A stretch of 64,000 bases of DNA from NCBI GenBank assembly GCA_021732975.1, contig JAKFWC010000023.1, forward strand, positions 310,001 to 374,000, given 5' to 3'. Each line of letters opens with the position of its first letter. Position 1 is the first letter of the stretch. This DNA is from Planctomycetaceae bacterium (GTDB lineage: Bacteria > Planctomycetota > Planctomycetia > Planctomycetales > Planctomycetaceae). Both the position numbers and the translations under genes were made by a program. Positions 43,487 through 51,797 of the stretch are shown here, in pieces. Below the pieces are notes generated by a model. That model saw nothing but the letters and a program-made list of their open reading frames with translations, searched no databases and was not told the DNA's origin.

Positions 43487-45529
43487 TCAGCGCGTGAACG
43501 TCAACTTTTTGGCCTCGCCGATCGGGGCGAAGATGAGGCTATTGTCGTTCTGGAGCTTGATGTCGCTGAGCATCGTACCGCCGGAATCGGGCTGCATCAC
43601 GAGGTTCGTTCCGCGGACGACATACGCCCCGGAAACCGATTGCGGCTGCTTGTCGCGGGTGAACTTCCAGGTGAAGTTGCCGTCGGCACCGAGGTTGAGG
43701 GCATACTCGCCCTGATCGTCTTTGGCACTCCAGTCGCCCTGGAGCTTCTCCGGCGAGTACGCGGGTTTATCCAGGTTCGGTGGCGGTGTATCCGGTGTTG
43801 TTGCCGGCTGTTCGGATTCCGGCGCGTACATCTTCACCAGGTCCGCTGAGAGTTTGTCATCCGGCTGGAGTTGAGCCACTTTCTTCAACAACGAGACCGC
43901 GGCATCTTTGTGATTCGCGGTGATGTAATGATAGGCGAGCAGGAATTGCGTATCGGCGGCGTTGCGATTCGCCGTCACAGCCGCTTCGAGTTTGCGCAAT
44001 TGAGTCGTGTAGGTTTCGGGATTCGCGTAGAGGCTGATCATGGTTGTCCAGTCCCAACCCGGCCCGGCGGCCAGCACGGCATGAATGTTTGCCGCCGCGT
44101 CCCGATATTTGCCGACCGCGAATAAGCACAGGCTGCGGAACTCGTTGATGGCCGCATCCCGCGGCGCTTGTTTCAGAGCTTGATCCGTCAGTTGCAGGGC
44201 TTCGTCGAATTTCTCCGCGGCAAAGGCATCCCGCGCCGCATTGAAGGTGTCGGTTAAAGGATCGGCTGGTGGTGCCGCAGCGGCATCGGTCGCATCGGAT
44301 GTTGCTGGTGCTGTTTCATACGAAGGATCACCAACGATTGGCTCTGTGTAGCTGACGACCGGTTGGCTGTCGACATAGACGGGGCCATCGCAATACGGAT
44401 TGGCGTACGCGCTGACGCCGAAGGCATACGAGACGGCATTGATGCCCCACATGGTCGCGCCGAAGGCCATCGCCGCGGGATATTGATCCCACAGGTAGTT
44501 CCAGCGACCGTTGCCCCACGCGGGACCGTAGCCGTTGTACCAACCCCAGCTTCGCGACCAGTGCCCGGCGGGGCCGTAGTAGCCGCTGTGCCCCCAGGCT
44601 CCGTTGGGACCGACATGTCCGGAATGGCCCCAATAGCCGCCGTTCGGTCCAACACCGCCGGTGTGTCCCCAGTAACCATTCGGTCCCCAGAAGCCGACGT
44701 GATTGATGTCGCCGTTGTTGATGTTGATATTGTTGTTATTCCACTGGTTCTGATGCCAGTTGTTGTCGCCCCAGTGATTATTCAGATCGTCGAAACGATT
44801 CCCAAGATCGCGGCTCCGGTCGGCAATTGTGCCGCGATCGCCGGGCGTCCAACGTTCGCCGGCACCGCCCTGTCCGGGGCGGACTCCGGGAAGACGTTCA
44901 CCAGCACCGCCCGCACCCGGTCGATTCGGACCCAGTCCCGGCAAGGTGCCGGCACCGGCCCCCGGCCGTGTTCCGGCATTCGGTAAGCGGTCGGCGACAC
45001 CGGGCAGATTTTGACCAGGTCGATTTCCGGCATTTCCCGGCAAGCCGGGGCGGGCATCACCACCGGGACGAACCCCGGGACGCGTTCCGGGCGAGAGATC
45101 GGGCCGCGTAATTCCACCGCTGGGCCCCAGCGGTGCCCGTCCGCCGACCTGGATTCCGCTACCCCCACCGCCGAGATTCGGTGGATGGACCACATTCGGT
45201 CGATTGGTCCCCGCACCGCCGCCGATGTTGCTCGGTCGGTTGATGGAGGGCGTAGAAGGACGGGAGGGAGTGGAAGGTCGGGATGGCGTGGATGGACGCG
45301 ATGGAGCCGATGGATGAAACCCCCCGCCGGAGAGTCCTCCACCCCCACCGCTCGGCAAGCCTCCTCCGCCGTGGAATCCTCCGCCACCACCACCACCACG
45401 CATACCACCGCCACCGCCACCACCCCGCATGCCTCCACCGCCACCGAAGCCACGCGCCCAGACGGGGCCGGTCACCATGGTCACCGAGAGCAACGCTACC
45501 AGGCCCGCATGCCACATTGATCGCTTCAT
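43487..45529 (-). CDS. Secreted Gly-rich protein with TPR region
   Basis: 680 residues. A signal peptide (1-25, ending GPVWA) is followed by long Gly runs (MRGGGGGGG), then a Pro/Arg/Gly-rich region to about 230 (SRPSTPSRPSTP). Asn-rich (NNNININNGD) and Trp/Gly/His repeats follow at 265-340 (GYWGHTGGVGPNGGYWGHSG). Near 420-570 come three helical pairs of TPR type (AAEKFDEALQLTDQALKQAP). The last 110 residues include a DUF-type beta region (YALNLGADGNFTWKF). It resembles large planctomycete surface proteins: low-complexity stalk plus protein-binding helices. No catalytic motif is seen. Confidence 0.85.
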   Translation of the reverse strand: MKRSMWHAGLVALLSVTMVTGPVWARGFGGGGGMRGGGGGGGMRGGGGGGGFHGGGGLPSGGGGGLSGGGFHPSAPSRPSTPSRPSTPSRPSTPSINRPSNIGGGAGTNRPNVVHPPNLGGGGSGIQVGGRAPLGPSGGITRPDLSPGTRPGVRPGGDARPGLPGNAGNRPGQNLPGVADRLPNAGTRPGAGAGTLPGLGPNRPGAGGAGERLPGVRPGQGGAGERWTPGDRGTIADRSRDLGNRFDDLNNHWGDNNWHQNQWNNNNININNGDINHVGFWGPNGYWGHTGGVGPNGGYWGHSGHVGPNGAWGHSGYYGPAGHWSRSWGWYNGYGPAWGNGRWNYLWDQYPAAMAFGATMWGINAVSYAFGVSAYANPYCDGPVYVDSQPVVSYTEPIVGDPSYETAPATSDATDAAAAPPADPLTDTFNAARDAFAAEKFDEALQLTDQALKQAPRDAAINEFRSLCLFAVGKYRDAAANIHAVLAAGPGWDWTTMISLYANPETYTTQLRKLEAAVTANRNAADTQFLLAYHYITANHKDAAVSLLKKVAQLQPDDKLSADLVKMYAPESEQPATTPDTPPPNLDKPAYSPEKLQGDWSAKDDQGEYALNLGADGNFTWKFTRDKQPQSVSGAYVVRGTNLVMQPDSGGTMLSDIKLQNDNSLIFAPIGEAKKLTFTR

Positions 45530-45577
45530 TGGGATCCCTCTGCGCTGATGAAATGTTCGCTACGGCCGGCTCGGTCG

Positions 45578-46519
45578 CTAGTTGATGAGGCGCGATCGAT
45601 TGACCGCGGTGTTGCCGGGAGCAGGCGGTTGTCGCACCACGCGGTGCATGGTGTCCGGCAGATTTTCGCCACTACGGACGCGCTGCTCCTGCGTGACGAT
45701 GAGTGCGTCTTTGCCGTCGCCGGTGTAGGTCAAACGGGCCGACAATCGCGTGCCCTCGTCGTCGATGCCGTTCAACGAAACCGACCAGGCACCTTCGTTG
45801 CTTTTCTGCCACCAGCCCTCCATCGCACCGCCGTTCGATTCAAAGACCCACGAACGAAACTGCTTCCGCTCGGCGTCCCAGCCGATGCGGTGCGTCCCCT
45901 TCCATTCTTGTTCCAAAGGGGTCCGAATGACGAACTCGCTGATCAGGAAGTTGCCGTCCTCGGACCATTTCCATTCCGTCGTCACCGACGATCCGCCGAC
46001 ATCTTCATGCCACTTTCCCACCAGCCAGGTAAAGACCGTCAGGCGATCGTGGGCCGACATGATCGGTGCACTGGTTTCGCGCACGCTGGCGAGCAACCAG
46101 CTTCCATCGGCCTGTTTGACGTGAGTTGCCGAATAGTGGACGCGCGACGTGGCTTCGCCTTCTTTCGGTTTGAAGGTCGAGACACCGTCTTCGACCAGTA
46201 CGCCATTGGCAATCGGTCGAATCGAGACCAGTTCAATGTCCAGCGTACCGGGCGGTTCGATTTCAAACGACGCCGTGTACTCCGCTTCAATCGCGGCACG
46301 ACCGTGAAACACGGTTCCAGCACCATCGATGTATTCGGCCTCCGGGGTGAACAGCGCTCCGAGGCGTTTCACATCCCGTGCGGCGAAGGCCTGCGTATAT
46401 TCTTCAGCCGCTTTCGCGACCACCGACTGCCATTGCTGGATATCCGAGTCCGCGGCCCATCCAGCATTCGCAGCGCATGCTACGAGAGAAACCCAAGCGT
46501 ACCAGCGACCGAGTGACAT
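45578..46519 (-). CDS. Secreted SnoaL-like/DUF4440 protein
   Basis: 313 residues. A signal peptide (1-23, ANAGWA) leads to a SnoaL/DUF4440 cone fold at about 30-150 (YTQAFAARDVKRLGALFTPE, then GRAAIEAEY). The second half (160-313, LVGKWHEDVGGSS, then FLISEFVIRT) is a beta-rich lipocalin-like domain of the THAP4/DUF1579 look. The ATG at 46519 has a GGAAAGG ribosome-binding site; the longer open frame upstream has no signal peptide. The catalytic or binding role is unknown. Confidence 0.8.
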   Translation of the reverse strand: MSLGRWYAWVSLVACAANAGWAADSDIQQWQSVVAKAAEEYTQAFAARDVKRLGALFTPEAEYIDGAGTVFHGRAAIEAEYTASFEIEPPGTLDIELVSIRPIANGVLVEDGVSTFKPKEGEATSRVHYSATHVKQADGSWLLASVRETSAPIMSAHDRLTVFTWLVGKWHEDVGGSSVTTEWKWSEDGNFLISEFVIRTPLEQEWKGTHRIGWDAERKQFRSWVFESNGGAMEGWWQKSNEGAWSVSLNGIDDEGTRLSARLTYTGDGKDALIVTQEQRVRSGENLPDTMHRVVRQPPAPGNTAVNRSRLIN

Positions 46520-46677
46520 GATCGCACCTTTCCGGGAGAGTTGCGGTCGAGATTGGTGCTCATGATCGTAAGCACGCCGCAACCATTTCATCAAGGGGGC
46601 GAGTGTGAGGATTGCATGTAATCCCCTTGATGCCTGATGTTCGCCGTCAAACTTGTGACCGCGTTTGATATGGGCAA

Positions 46678-46828
46678 GCCCCATCGCCCCCGTCTTCGGG
46701 GGTGAGGGGGTGAGCGCTTCCCACGGCAGACGTTTAAAAGTCGCAACGTTGTGAAGCATTCGGCCCCCTCATCCGGCCTGTCGGCCACCTTCTCCCCCGC
46801 AGACGGGGGAGAAGGGATTTTTTAGGGG
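46678..46828. repeat. Dispersed repeat with hairpins (family also at 55910)
   Basis: 46761-46817 is the inverse copy of 55910-55966 with about two differences in 54 bases (core CCTTCTCCCCCGCAGACGGG). 46678-46722 (CCCCCGTCTTCGGGGGTGAG) matches another part of the same unit. The stem CCTTCTCCCCCG / CGGGGGAGAAGG is followed on plus by GATTTTTTAG, which looks like a terminator, but both flanking genes are on minus. It fills the 389-bp gap; no gene was found there. Confidence 0.85.
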
Positions 46829-46843
46829 CGACGACAATTAAGC

Positions 46844-46873
46844 AGCCCAGCACTCAACAACGAATGCCGGGCT
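46844..46873 (-). terminator. Possible terminator of the HtrA gene
   Basis: AGCCCGGCA and TGCTGGGCT (minus strand) pair over nine positions with one G-U, 12-base loop, 35 bp after the minus-strand stop of the protease gene. The following GCTTAATT is only mildly T-rich. Confidence 0.35.
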
Positions 46874-46908
46874 AGCGATGTGAAGACGAGAGGGGCGAGT
46901 CAATCCGC

Positions 46909-48363
46909 TTACCGGTGCCAGATGACGACGTGCGTCTTCGGCTGTGGTTGACCGCTGCGGCGGACCTGCAGCATCACGCTGCCGGTGGTGTCAGAAGCAT
47001 CGAGCGCGGATTGCAGATCGTCCATGCTGCCCACCGAGCGACGGCCGATGGATTCGACCACGTCGTAGACCTGCAGGGTCGAAGCGAGTTGGCTGGACGG
47101 TTCCACCTTCAGCACGAGCAACCCGCGGGTAGTCCGCTCGAAACCGAGTTGTTGGGCAAGATCGCCGTCCAGCGGATGCATCGTCAGTCCCATTTGCCGA
47201 ATGGGCACACCCATCCCCGGCTCCATTGGAGCTTCGCTCGATTGGTGCAAGTCATTGCGATCCGCGAGCGTCAAGGTGAGCGCGATCTCTTTGCCGTTTC
47301 GCCAGACCGTCAGTTTTACTTGCCGACCGATCGGCGTGAGGCTGACAAGATTGATCAGATGATTTTCATCCTGCACATCGGTGGTATCGAACGTGAGGAT
47401 GACATCTTCTACCTGCAAATTCGCTCGCGCCGCCGGGGTGTTCGGATAAACTTGTGTGACGCGTGAGCCCCGCGCGCGATCGAGTTTGAGTTGCTTCGCG
47501 GTCTTCAAATCGAAAGACGGATCGAGCCGCACCCCGAGGTAAGCCCGGTGGACAACGCCGTGTTCGAGAAGTTGTTCCATCACCCGCTGGGCAAGATTAC
47601 TGGGAATGCTGAAGCCGATCCCTTCGTTGCCGCCGCTGCTGGAAGCAATCGCCGTGTTGATTCCCACGACGCGGCCTTGAATATCGATGAGCGGGCCGCC
47701 GCTGTTGCCGGGATTGATTGCGGCGTCCGTCTGCAGAAAGTCCTGATTGAGCACCTCCGCCGAACCGAGTTTCAATTGCCGGCGGGCTTTCGCGCTGATG
47801 ATACCCAGCGTCACCGAGCGGCTGAGACCGAACGGGCTGCCCATTGCCAGCACCAGATGCCCGATTTCGGCCTGTGTGCTATCGGCCCACCGCGCGGGGG
47901 TGAGGTTGTGCCCCGTCACCTTCAGCACGGCCAGGTCGGTCGCCGCATCGGTCAGGACGCGCTCGGGGTGAATTTCGCGGCCGTCGTACAGTTGAATCAT
48001 GATGTCATCGAGCGACGCCCCGTCGATCACGTGGCGGTTCGTGACGACGTATAAGCCGTCCCGTTTGCTGCTGGTCATGATCACGCCCGACCCGGTTTCT
48101 TCGACTCGGCCGCGGCTGGAGTTCCGTTCGCTTTGAATGTGGACCACACAGGGCGTGGTGGCGGAAATAATCTTCGCCATCGTCTGGCTGATCTGTTGCA
48201 GCGAGGCGGTATCGCGGGCCAGGTCTTGCCAGGCTCGGTCGGAACCGGCGTCGTTTCCTTTGGCGTGGGCTTCCTGCCGGAAGTCGTAACCGAGGAATGC
48301 TCCCGCCGCCAACCCGACAAGGAGGGTTGTTCCGCACATCCAGACCCAAACGCGAGTCGGCAT
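46909..48363 (-). CDS. HtrA/Deg-family serine protease with two PDZ domains
   Basis: 484 residues. An N-terminal membrane anchor (about 6-25) places it in the periplasm. The catalytic triad is intact: His in TNRHVIDG (near 108), Asp in DAATDLAVLKV (near 140) and Ser in NPGNSGGPL (near 220). PDZ1 is at about 265-360 (AYLGVRL) and PDZ2 at 390-480 (GLLVLKVEPSS). It degrades or refolds damaged envelope proteins. The start at 48363 begins the anchor. No regulatory or sigma-E-like gene is adjacent. Confidence 0.95.
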   Translation of the reverse strand: MPTRVWVWMCGTTLLVGLAAGAFLGYDFRQEAHAKGNDAGSDRAWQDLARDTASLQQISQTMAKIISATTPCVVHIQSERNSSRGRVEETGSGVIMTSSKRDGLYVVTNRHVIDGASLDDIMIQLYDGREIHPERVLTDAATDLAVLKVTGHNLTPARWADSTQAEIGHLVLAMGSPFGLSRSVTLGIISAKARRQLKLGSAEVLNQDFLQTDAAINPGNSGGPLIDIQGRVVGINTAIASSSGGNEGIGFSIPSNLAQRVMEQLLEHGVVHRAYLGVRLDPSFDLKTAKQLKLDRARGSRVTQVYPNTPAARANLQVEDVILTFDTTDVQDENHLINLVSLTPIGRQVKLTVWRNGKEIALTLTLADRNDLHQSSEAPMEPGMGVPIRQMGLTMHPLDGDLAQQLGFERTTRGLLVLKVEPSSQLASTLQVYDVVESIGRRSVGSMDDLQSALDASDTTGSVMLQVRRSGQPQPKTHVVIWHR

Positions 48364-48758
48364 GGCGTGATACCGTTGAAAAGAGGAACGGAGGACGGGG
48401 TCTCAGGAATCCTTCGTCGTTCTGCGGCGGTCGGGTCGACCAAAACCAGTGACGAGCCGAACGCGCGAGTTCCGCACGTTCTTCAGGTTATGAACGCCGT
48501 AGGATTCCTGCTTCACTCGCCGAACGTGCCGGTCGTAACGACGATAGGGCCCGTTCCAACTGGAGCGCCTGCACGGGGTGATGGAGAAATTGTCAACGTC
48601 GCTCCAGCCCCGTGTCGGGCGGGCATTCATTGCTCGCGAGTCAATCGTAGCAGGTGAAAATGGAAAGTCGAGAGGGAATGGTTGAATCACGAAGGATGGA
48701 TTCAAGTGATCGTCCCGCACGCCGAATTCGCTGGTGGTTTCTCGCCTCGCGCGCCGAC
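48364..48758. other. 395-bp gap, no gene seen
   Basis: This separates the HtrA gene start from the stop of the sialidase-like gene, both on minus. The stretch near 48560-48640 has interleaved complementary words (GGAGCG with CGCTCC, CACGGGG with CCCCGTG), which could make a pseudoknot, but the signal is short. No coding frame with good composition or start was found. Confidence 0.35.
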
Positions 48759-49943
48759 TTACGTTCCTTTCAGTTTCCATCGTGCCTGTCGCAACTGGGC
48801 AAGTGGTGAGTCCTTCATCTTCTCATACCACACGGTGACGAAACGATTGTTCTCGACTTCAACGGTTGAAGGATAACCGAGATCGCCGCCGACACCATCG
48901 GCGCTGAGGGTAAGCGGGTTGCTCCATGTGCGGCCGTTGTCGGCGGAAATGCGGGCCTGATTGCCGAACGGGGGACGACGGTAACCGTAGCTCATCATCA
49001 AGCGGCCGTCGTTCATTCGCAGCAGGTGTGACGGCAGTCCCCACACACCGATGGGGTGCAGCATCGACCACGTCTTTCCGCCGTCGGTCGATTCACATTG
49101 CAACGTCTCTCCTTTGTTAGCCGGGTTGTGATTGCGAACGTGGCAGACAATCGTGCCATCGCTCGCTTCGACCGCGTGCAGTTCGTGATACTCTGCGGAT
49201 GTGTCGCCCGGCCGGACGGGGATGTCGGACAGCCACGACCATGTCACACCGTCATCGTCGGAAGCACACACGCCGACTTTTCGCTCGGTGCCCCACAGGT
49301 TCACGCCGGGGTACAGCACACGACCATTCTTGAGCGCGACCGGTCCGTGCGGGCTGTTCACCGGCACGCGGTATCGGGCCGACCAATTCACGCCGCCATC
49401 GGTGGAGCGGATCATCCAGCACCCGAGTTCGCTCTTCCGTTCTTCCGCGGTGAGGCGACCATGCACGGCTTGCCATTCGCGCAGTTGCAGTTCCTCAAAG
49501 GCCCCCGGTTGGCCGGGCTTCGCCGCTTCCGCTCTGGCCAGCAGGGGTTCATACGCTAGCGAGGTGAAGGTGGTGACGAGTAACGATCCCGCGGTCGTTT
49601 CAACAACACCGGCGTCACGGTCGTCGATGGGGCCATCGTAGAGAACCTGCGGCCAACCCCAGGTTTTGCCGCCGTCTTTGGACCGCATCGCTTCCAAACG
49701 ACCGAACGGACAGACATGCGATTCGCGACCGCCCGAAAACACGAGCCACAACTCGCTATTCCTGCGGCGGGTGAGTGTCGGCCAACCGTGATACAACGGT
49801 GGCTTCCAACTGATGACGCGCGTGTCTTCGATCTCGATGCGGAGATCATCGGCCGCAAAACTGCGTGTGGTCGGCAATAAACACGCGCCGGCCGTTGCCA
49901 TCGTCGCGGCCAGCCATTCACGTCGGGACCAGGTATCATTCAT
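48759..49943 (-). CDS. BNR-repeat sialidase-like protein, Tat-exported
   Basis: 394 residues. The N-terminus has a twin-arginine signal (SRREWLAATMATAGACLL, Arg7-Arg8), so it is exported folded. Five Asp-box repeats SxDxGxTW are spread over 100-360 (SKDGGKTW, STDGGVNW, SDDDGVTW, STDGGKTW, SADNGRTW), as in six-bladed propeller sialidases. The first blade has the likely substrate arginine in the RRRNSELW region. It probably cleaves or binds a sialic or related sugar, though many planctomycete relatives are uncharacterised. Confidence 0.9.
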   Translation of the reverse strand: MNDTWSRREWLAATMATAGACLLPTTRSFAADDLRIEIEDTRVISWKPPLYHGWPTLTRRRNSELWLVFSGGRESHVCPFGRLEAMRSKDGGKTWGWPQVLYDGPIDDRDAGVVETTAGSLLVTTFTSLAYEPLLARAEAAKPGQPGAFEELQLREWQAVHGRLTAEERKSELGCWMIRSTDGGVNWSARYRVPVNSPHGPVALKNGRVLYPGVNLWGTERKVGVCASDDDGVTWSWLSDIPVRPGDTSAEYHELHAVEASDGTIVCHVRNHNPANKGETLQCESTDGGKTWSMLHPIGVWGLPSHLLRMNDGRLMMSYGYRRPPFGNQARISADNGRTWSNPLTLSADGVGGDLGYPSTVEVENNRFVTVWYEKMKDSPLAQLRQARWKLKGT

Positions 49944-50040
49944 CGTCGATCTCCAAGAAACGGAAAGGAGTGGAAAGTGAAGACGAGAATGCGACTCTGT
50001 GTGCTTTCAATTGCTCCTTGTCCGGCTCGATCTATATCCC

Positions 50041-50253
50041 GAAGGGATTCCGTCTCATAGCCCAGGGTTGCTCGCGTAGCGGGCTACCCTGGGATGGGGA
50101 TCAAGGCGGTTGAAATACCCCGGATGGGTTACGTCATGGCGTCGTTTCAAGAGACGCAACCCTTTCAGGGTATTGGGAGACATCATTCACTCGGCCTCGA
50201 CCCAAGGTAGCTCGTTTCACTCGCAACCTTGGGCTATGAGACGCAACTCCTTC
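50041..50253. repeat. Large nested palindromic element
   Basis: Terminal arms 50041-50071 and 50223-50253 are inverted copies (core CGTCTCATAGCCCAGGGTTG). Each end also makes its own hairpin (CCCAGGG...CCCTGGG; CCCAAGG...CCTTGGG). In the middle AATACCCCGGATGGGTT pairs with AACCCTTTCAGGGTATT. The 213-bp unit lies in the 398-bp gap before the small gene; no other gene is seen there. It is organised like a MITE or a retron-like RNA, but carries no protein. Confidence 0.8.
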
Positions 50254-50341
50254 GGAGTAAATGCGACCCGCACGTTGCACAGCGAGAACTGCAGACTTGG
50301 CATGCCATCACGCACGGACTCGCCAAGCGATCGATCGGCGC

Positions 50342-50473
50342 CTACTTTCCCTTGGGCTTCCCACCGTACTGCGGGGGTGTCAGCGTTTTGGGGATGGCGT
50401 TCTTGAGCATCTTCTTTTGCAGATGCGGGAACTTGGTCGCTGGTTTGCGCGGACCATTTTTGGATTCAGCCAT
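50342..50473 (-). CDS. Small basic protein, 43 residues
   Basis: The frame reads MAESKNGPRKPATKFPHLQK, then KMLKNAIPKTLTPPQYGGKP and KGK before a TAG. It is rich in Lys and Pro (about a quarter Lys/Arg) and its codons favour G/C at the third position like the neighbours. Only a weak ribosome-binding site (CGGAATC) precedes the ATG. It may be a nucleic-acid-binding or ribosome-associated peptide. It could also be chance. It lies 118 bp downstream of the DgkA-like gene stop, on the same strand. Confidence 0.4.
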   Translation of the reverse strand: MAESKNGPRKPATKFPHLQKKMLKNAIPKTLTPPQYGGKPKGK

Positions 50474-50591
50474 GAATACGATTCCGAAAGACACGTGGTC
50501 GTCACGGTTTGAATCGTACCATGTGGGATGGCCGCGGTCAGCGCACGCTGTGAAACCGCGCGGAGCGGCGAAACCGCAAGCGGAGAAATGA

Positions 50592-51023
50592 TCACAACCC
50601 GTAGAGATCGCGGATGCGTTGCCAATAGACGGCGGTCAGGATGCATGATCCGCCGATGAACGCCACCGTCACGGCCGCCGTCGCCATGTGCAAGATATGA
50701 TCCCAACGGCCCGCCGGATGAGTGGTTTTTAGTTCGCAAATCAATGCACGCAGGGTCTGGCACAGCAGTTCCGCGGTCAGGACCAGCGTGATGACCATGC
50801 CGACGATGATCCACTGCCAGGTGGATAACCGCAGAATCACGCCGACGGCAATCAGCAGGCAATCGAGAAAAAGATAGACGAACAGGGTGCAGTCGCCGCG
50901 CATTCCTCGGGAGAGTCCGCGTTCGGCTTCGACGAGCCGCTGTCGCCACGGGGCGCGACGAGCCGTTCGGGGAACATCGGAAATTCCAGAAGAAACCGGC
51001 AGCGTGGGGGGCATGACGATCAC
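50592..51023 (-). CDS. DgkA-like small membrane protein, catalytic residues altered
   Basis: 143 residues. Three membrane helices (about 48-66, 70-92 and 110-135) and the pattern VEAERGLSRGMRGD, then VITLVLTAELLCQTLRAL resemble diacylglycerol/undecaprenol kinase (DgkA). The family's ELLNTAIExxVD motif is changed to ELLCQTLRALICEL, losing the catalytic Glu/Asn pair, so activity is doubtful. The gene starts 15 bp after the fliH stop and ends the flagellar run, where fliI would be expected. Confidence 0.6.
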   Translation of the reverse strand: MIVMPPTLPVSSGISDVPRTARRAPWRQRLVEAERGLSRGMRGDCTLFVYLFLDCLLIAVGVILRLSTWQWIIVGMVITLVLTAELLCQTLRALICELKTTHPAGRWDHILHMATAAVTVAFIGGSCILTAVYWQRIRDLYGL

Positions 51024-51038
51024 CTGGTCTGCGGGGGG

Positions 51039-51746
51039 TTATGCGGCCAAAAGTTCTTCGGCAATGCGGTGCAGCATGGAGTCCAACCGGGCATCGATTT
51101 CACCGTGGCGCGTTTCCAGCCGGCAATCGCCCGGTTGCAGTGCGGCATCGGCAATCAATTCGGGGGACGCACACGCGGCCAAACTCTGCACGACCTGCTC
51201 GGCTTTGTCACCCAGGCGGGCGAGGTCGTCCGGATGCAGGAATACGCGGAGGTGTGGTTGTCCGGCCGCCAGCCGCAGCGCTTCCGAAATCATTCCCGTC
51301 GCGAGTTCCGGCCTCGCTGCGAGATTGGTACGCAACAGTTTGGAGGCGATCGCCACGCCTAATTCAATCGCGACGGTTTCCCAACGGACCAGCCACTGAT
51401 CGCGTTCCTGCTGCAGTGCCATCGCAACTTTGTTGAGCGTGGGCAAAGTCGTTTTCAGATGCTCGGCAAAACGCTGGTCGGTGAGTTGCTTCGCCTGCTT
51501 TTCGATCTGGGCCGCGGCATCCTGCATGCCTTCGCGCCGCCCGATTTCTCGCGCATCATCAATGGCCTTCTGCCGCAAGGCGTCCGCTTCCCTCCGGGCC
51601 ACGGCCAATGTCTCCTGAGCTTCCTTCTGGGCATCGGCGATTTGTGCGATGGCATGGGCGCGCAGATCTTCAAAATTGAAGACCGCCGCCGGTCCGGGCT
51701 GGCGGTTCGAGTGTGCTTTCAGGATGCGTGGCGAGTCTTGGGGCAT
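51039..51746 (-). CDS. fliH: Flagellar assembly protein FliH
   Basis: 235 residues. A long alanine/glutamine coiled coil at 30-105 (AIAQIADAQKEAQETLAVAR) leads to the FliH/YscL C-terminal domain (ELGVAIASKLLRTNL, then LRVFLHPDDLARL). It regulates the FliI ATPase of the export apparatus. It follows fliG by 51 bp. fliI does not follow it here. Confidence 0.9.
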   Translation of the reverse strand: MPQDSPRILKAHSNRQPGPAAVFNFEDLRAHAIAQIADAQKEAQETLAVARREADALRQKAIDDAREIGRREGMQDAAAQIEKQAKQLTDQRFAEHLKTTLPTLNKVAMALQQERDQWLVRWETVAIELGVAIASKLLRTNLAARPELATGMISEALRLAAGQPHLRVFLHPDDLARLGDKAEQVVQSLAACASPELIADAALQPGDCRLETRHGEIDARLDSMLHRIAEELLAA

Positions 51747-51797
51747 GGTGAAAGGAGCGAATAGGGAGTAGGGAATAGCGAATAGTAAGAGGCCGGA

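Noticed and set aside
46761..46828. Rho-independent terminator on the plus strand
   Set aside because: The hairpin plus T run is good, but no plus-strand gene is upstream of it and the same hairpin recurs at 55.9 kb, so it is a repeat.
48403..48780. 125-codon minus-strand frame between the HtrA and sialidase genes
   Set aside because: Arg/Ser-rich, no family pattern, overlaps the end of the sialidase-like gene in another frame.
50229..50591. 120-codon plus-strand frame near 50.4 kb
   Set aside because: It begins inside the nested palindrome and is the antisense of the better 43-residue frame.
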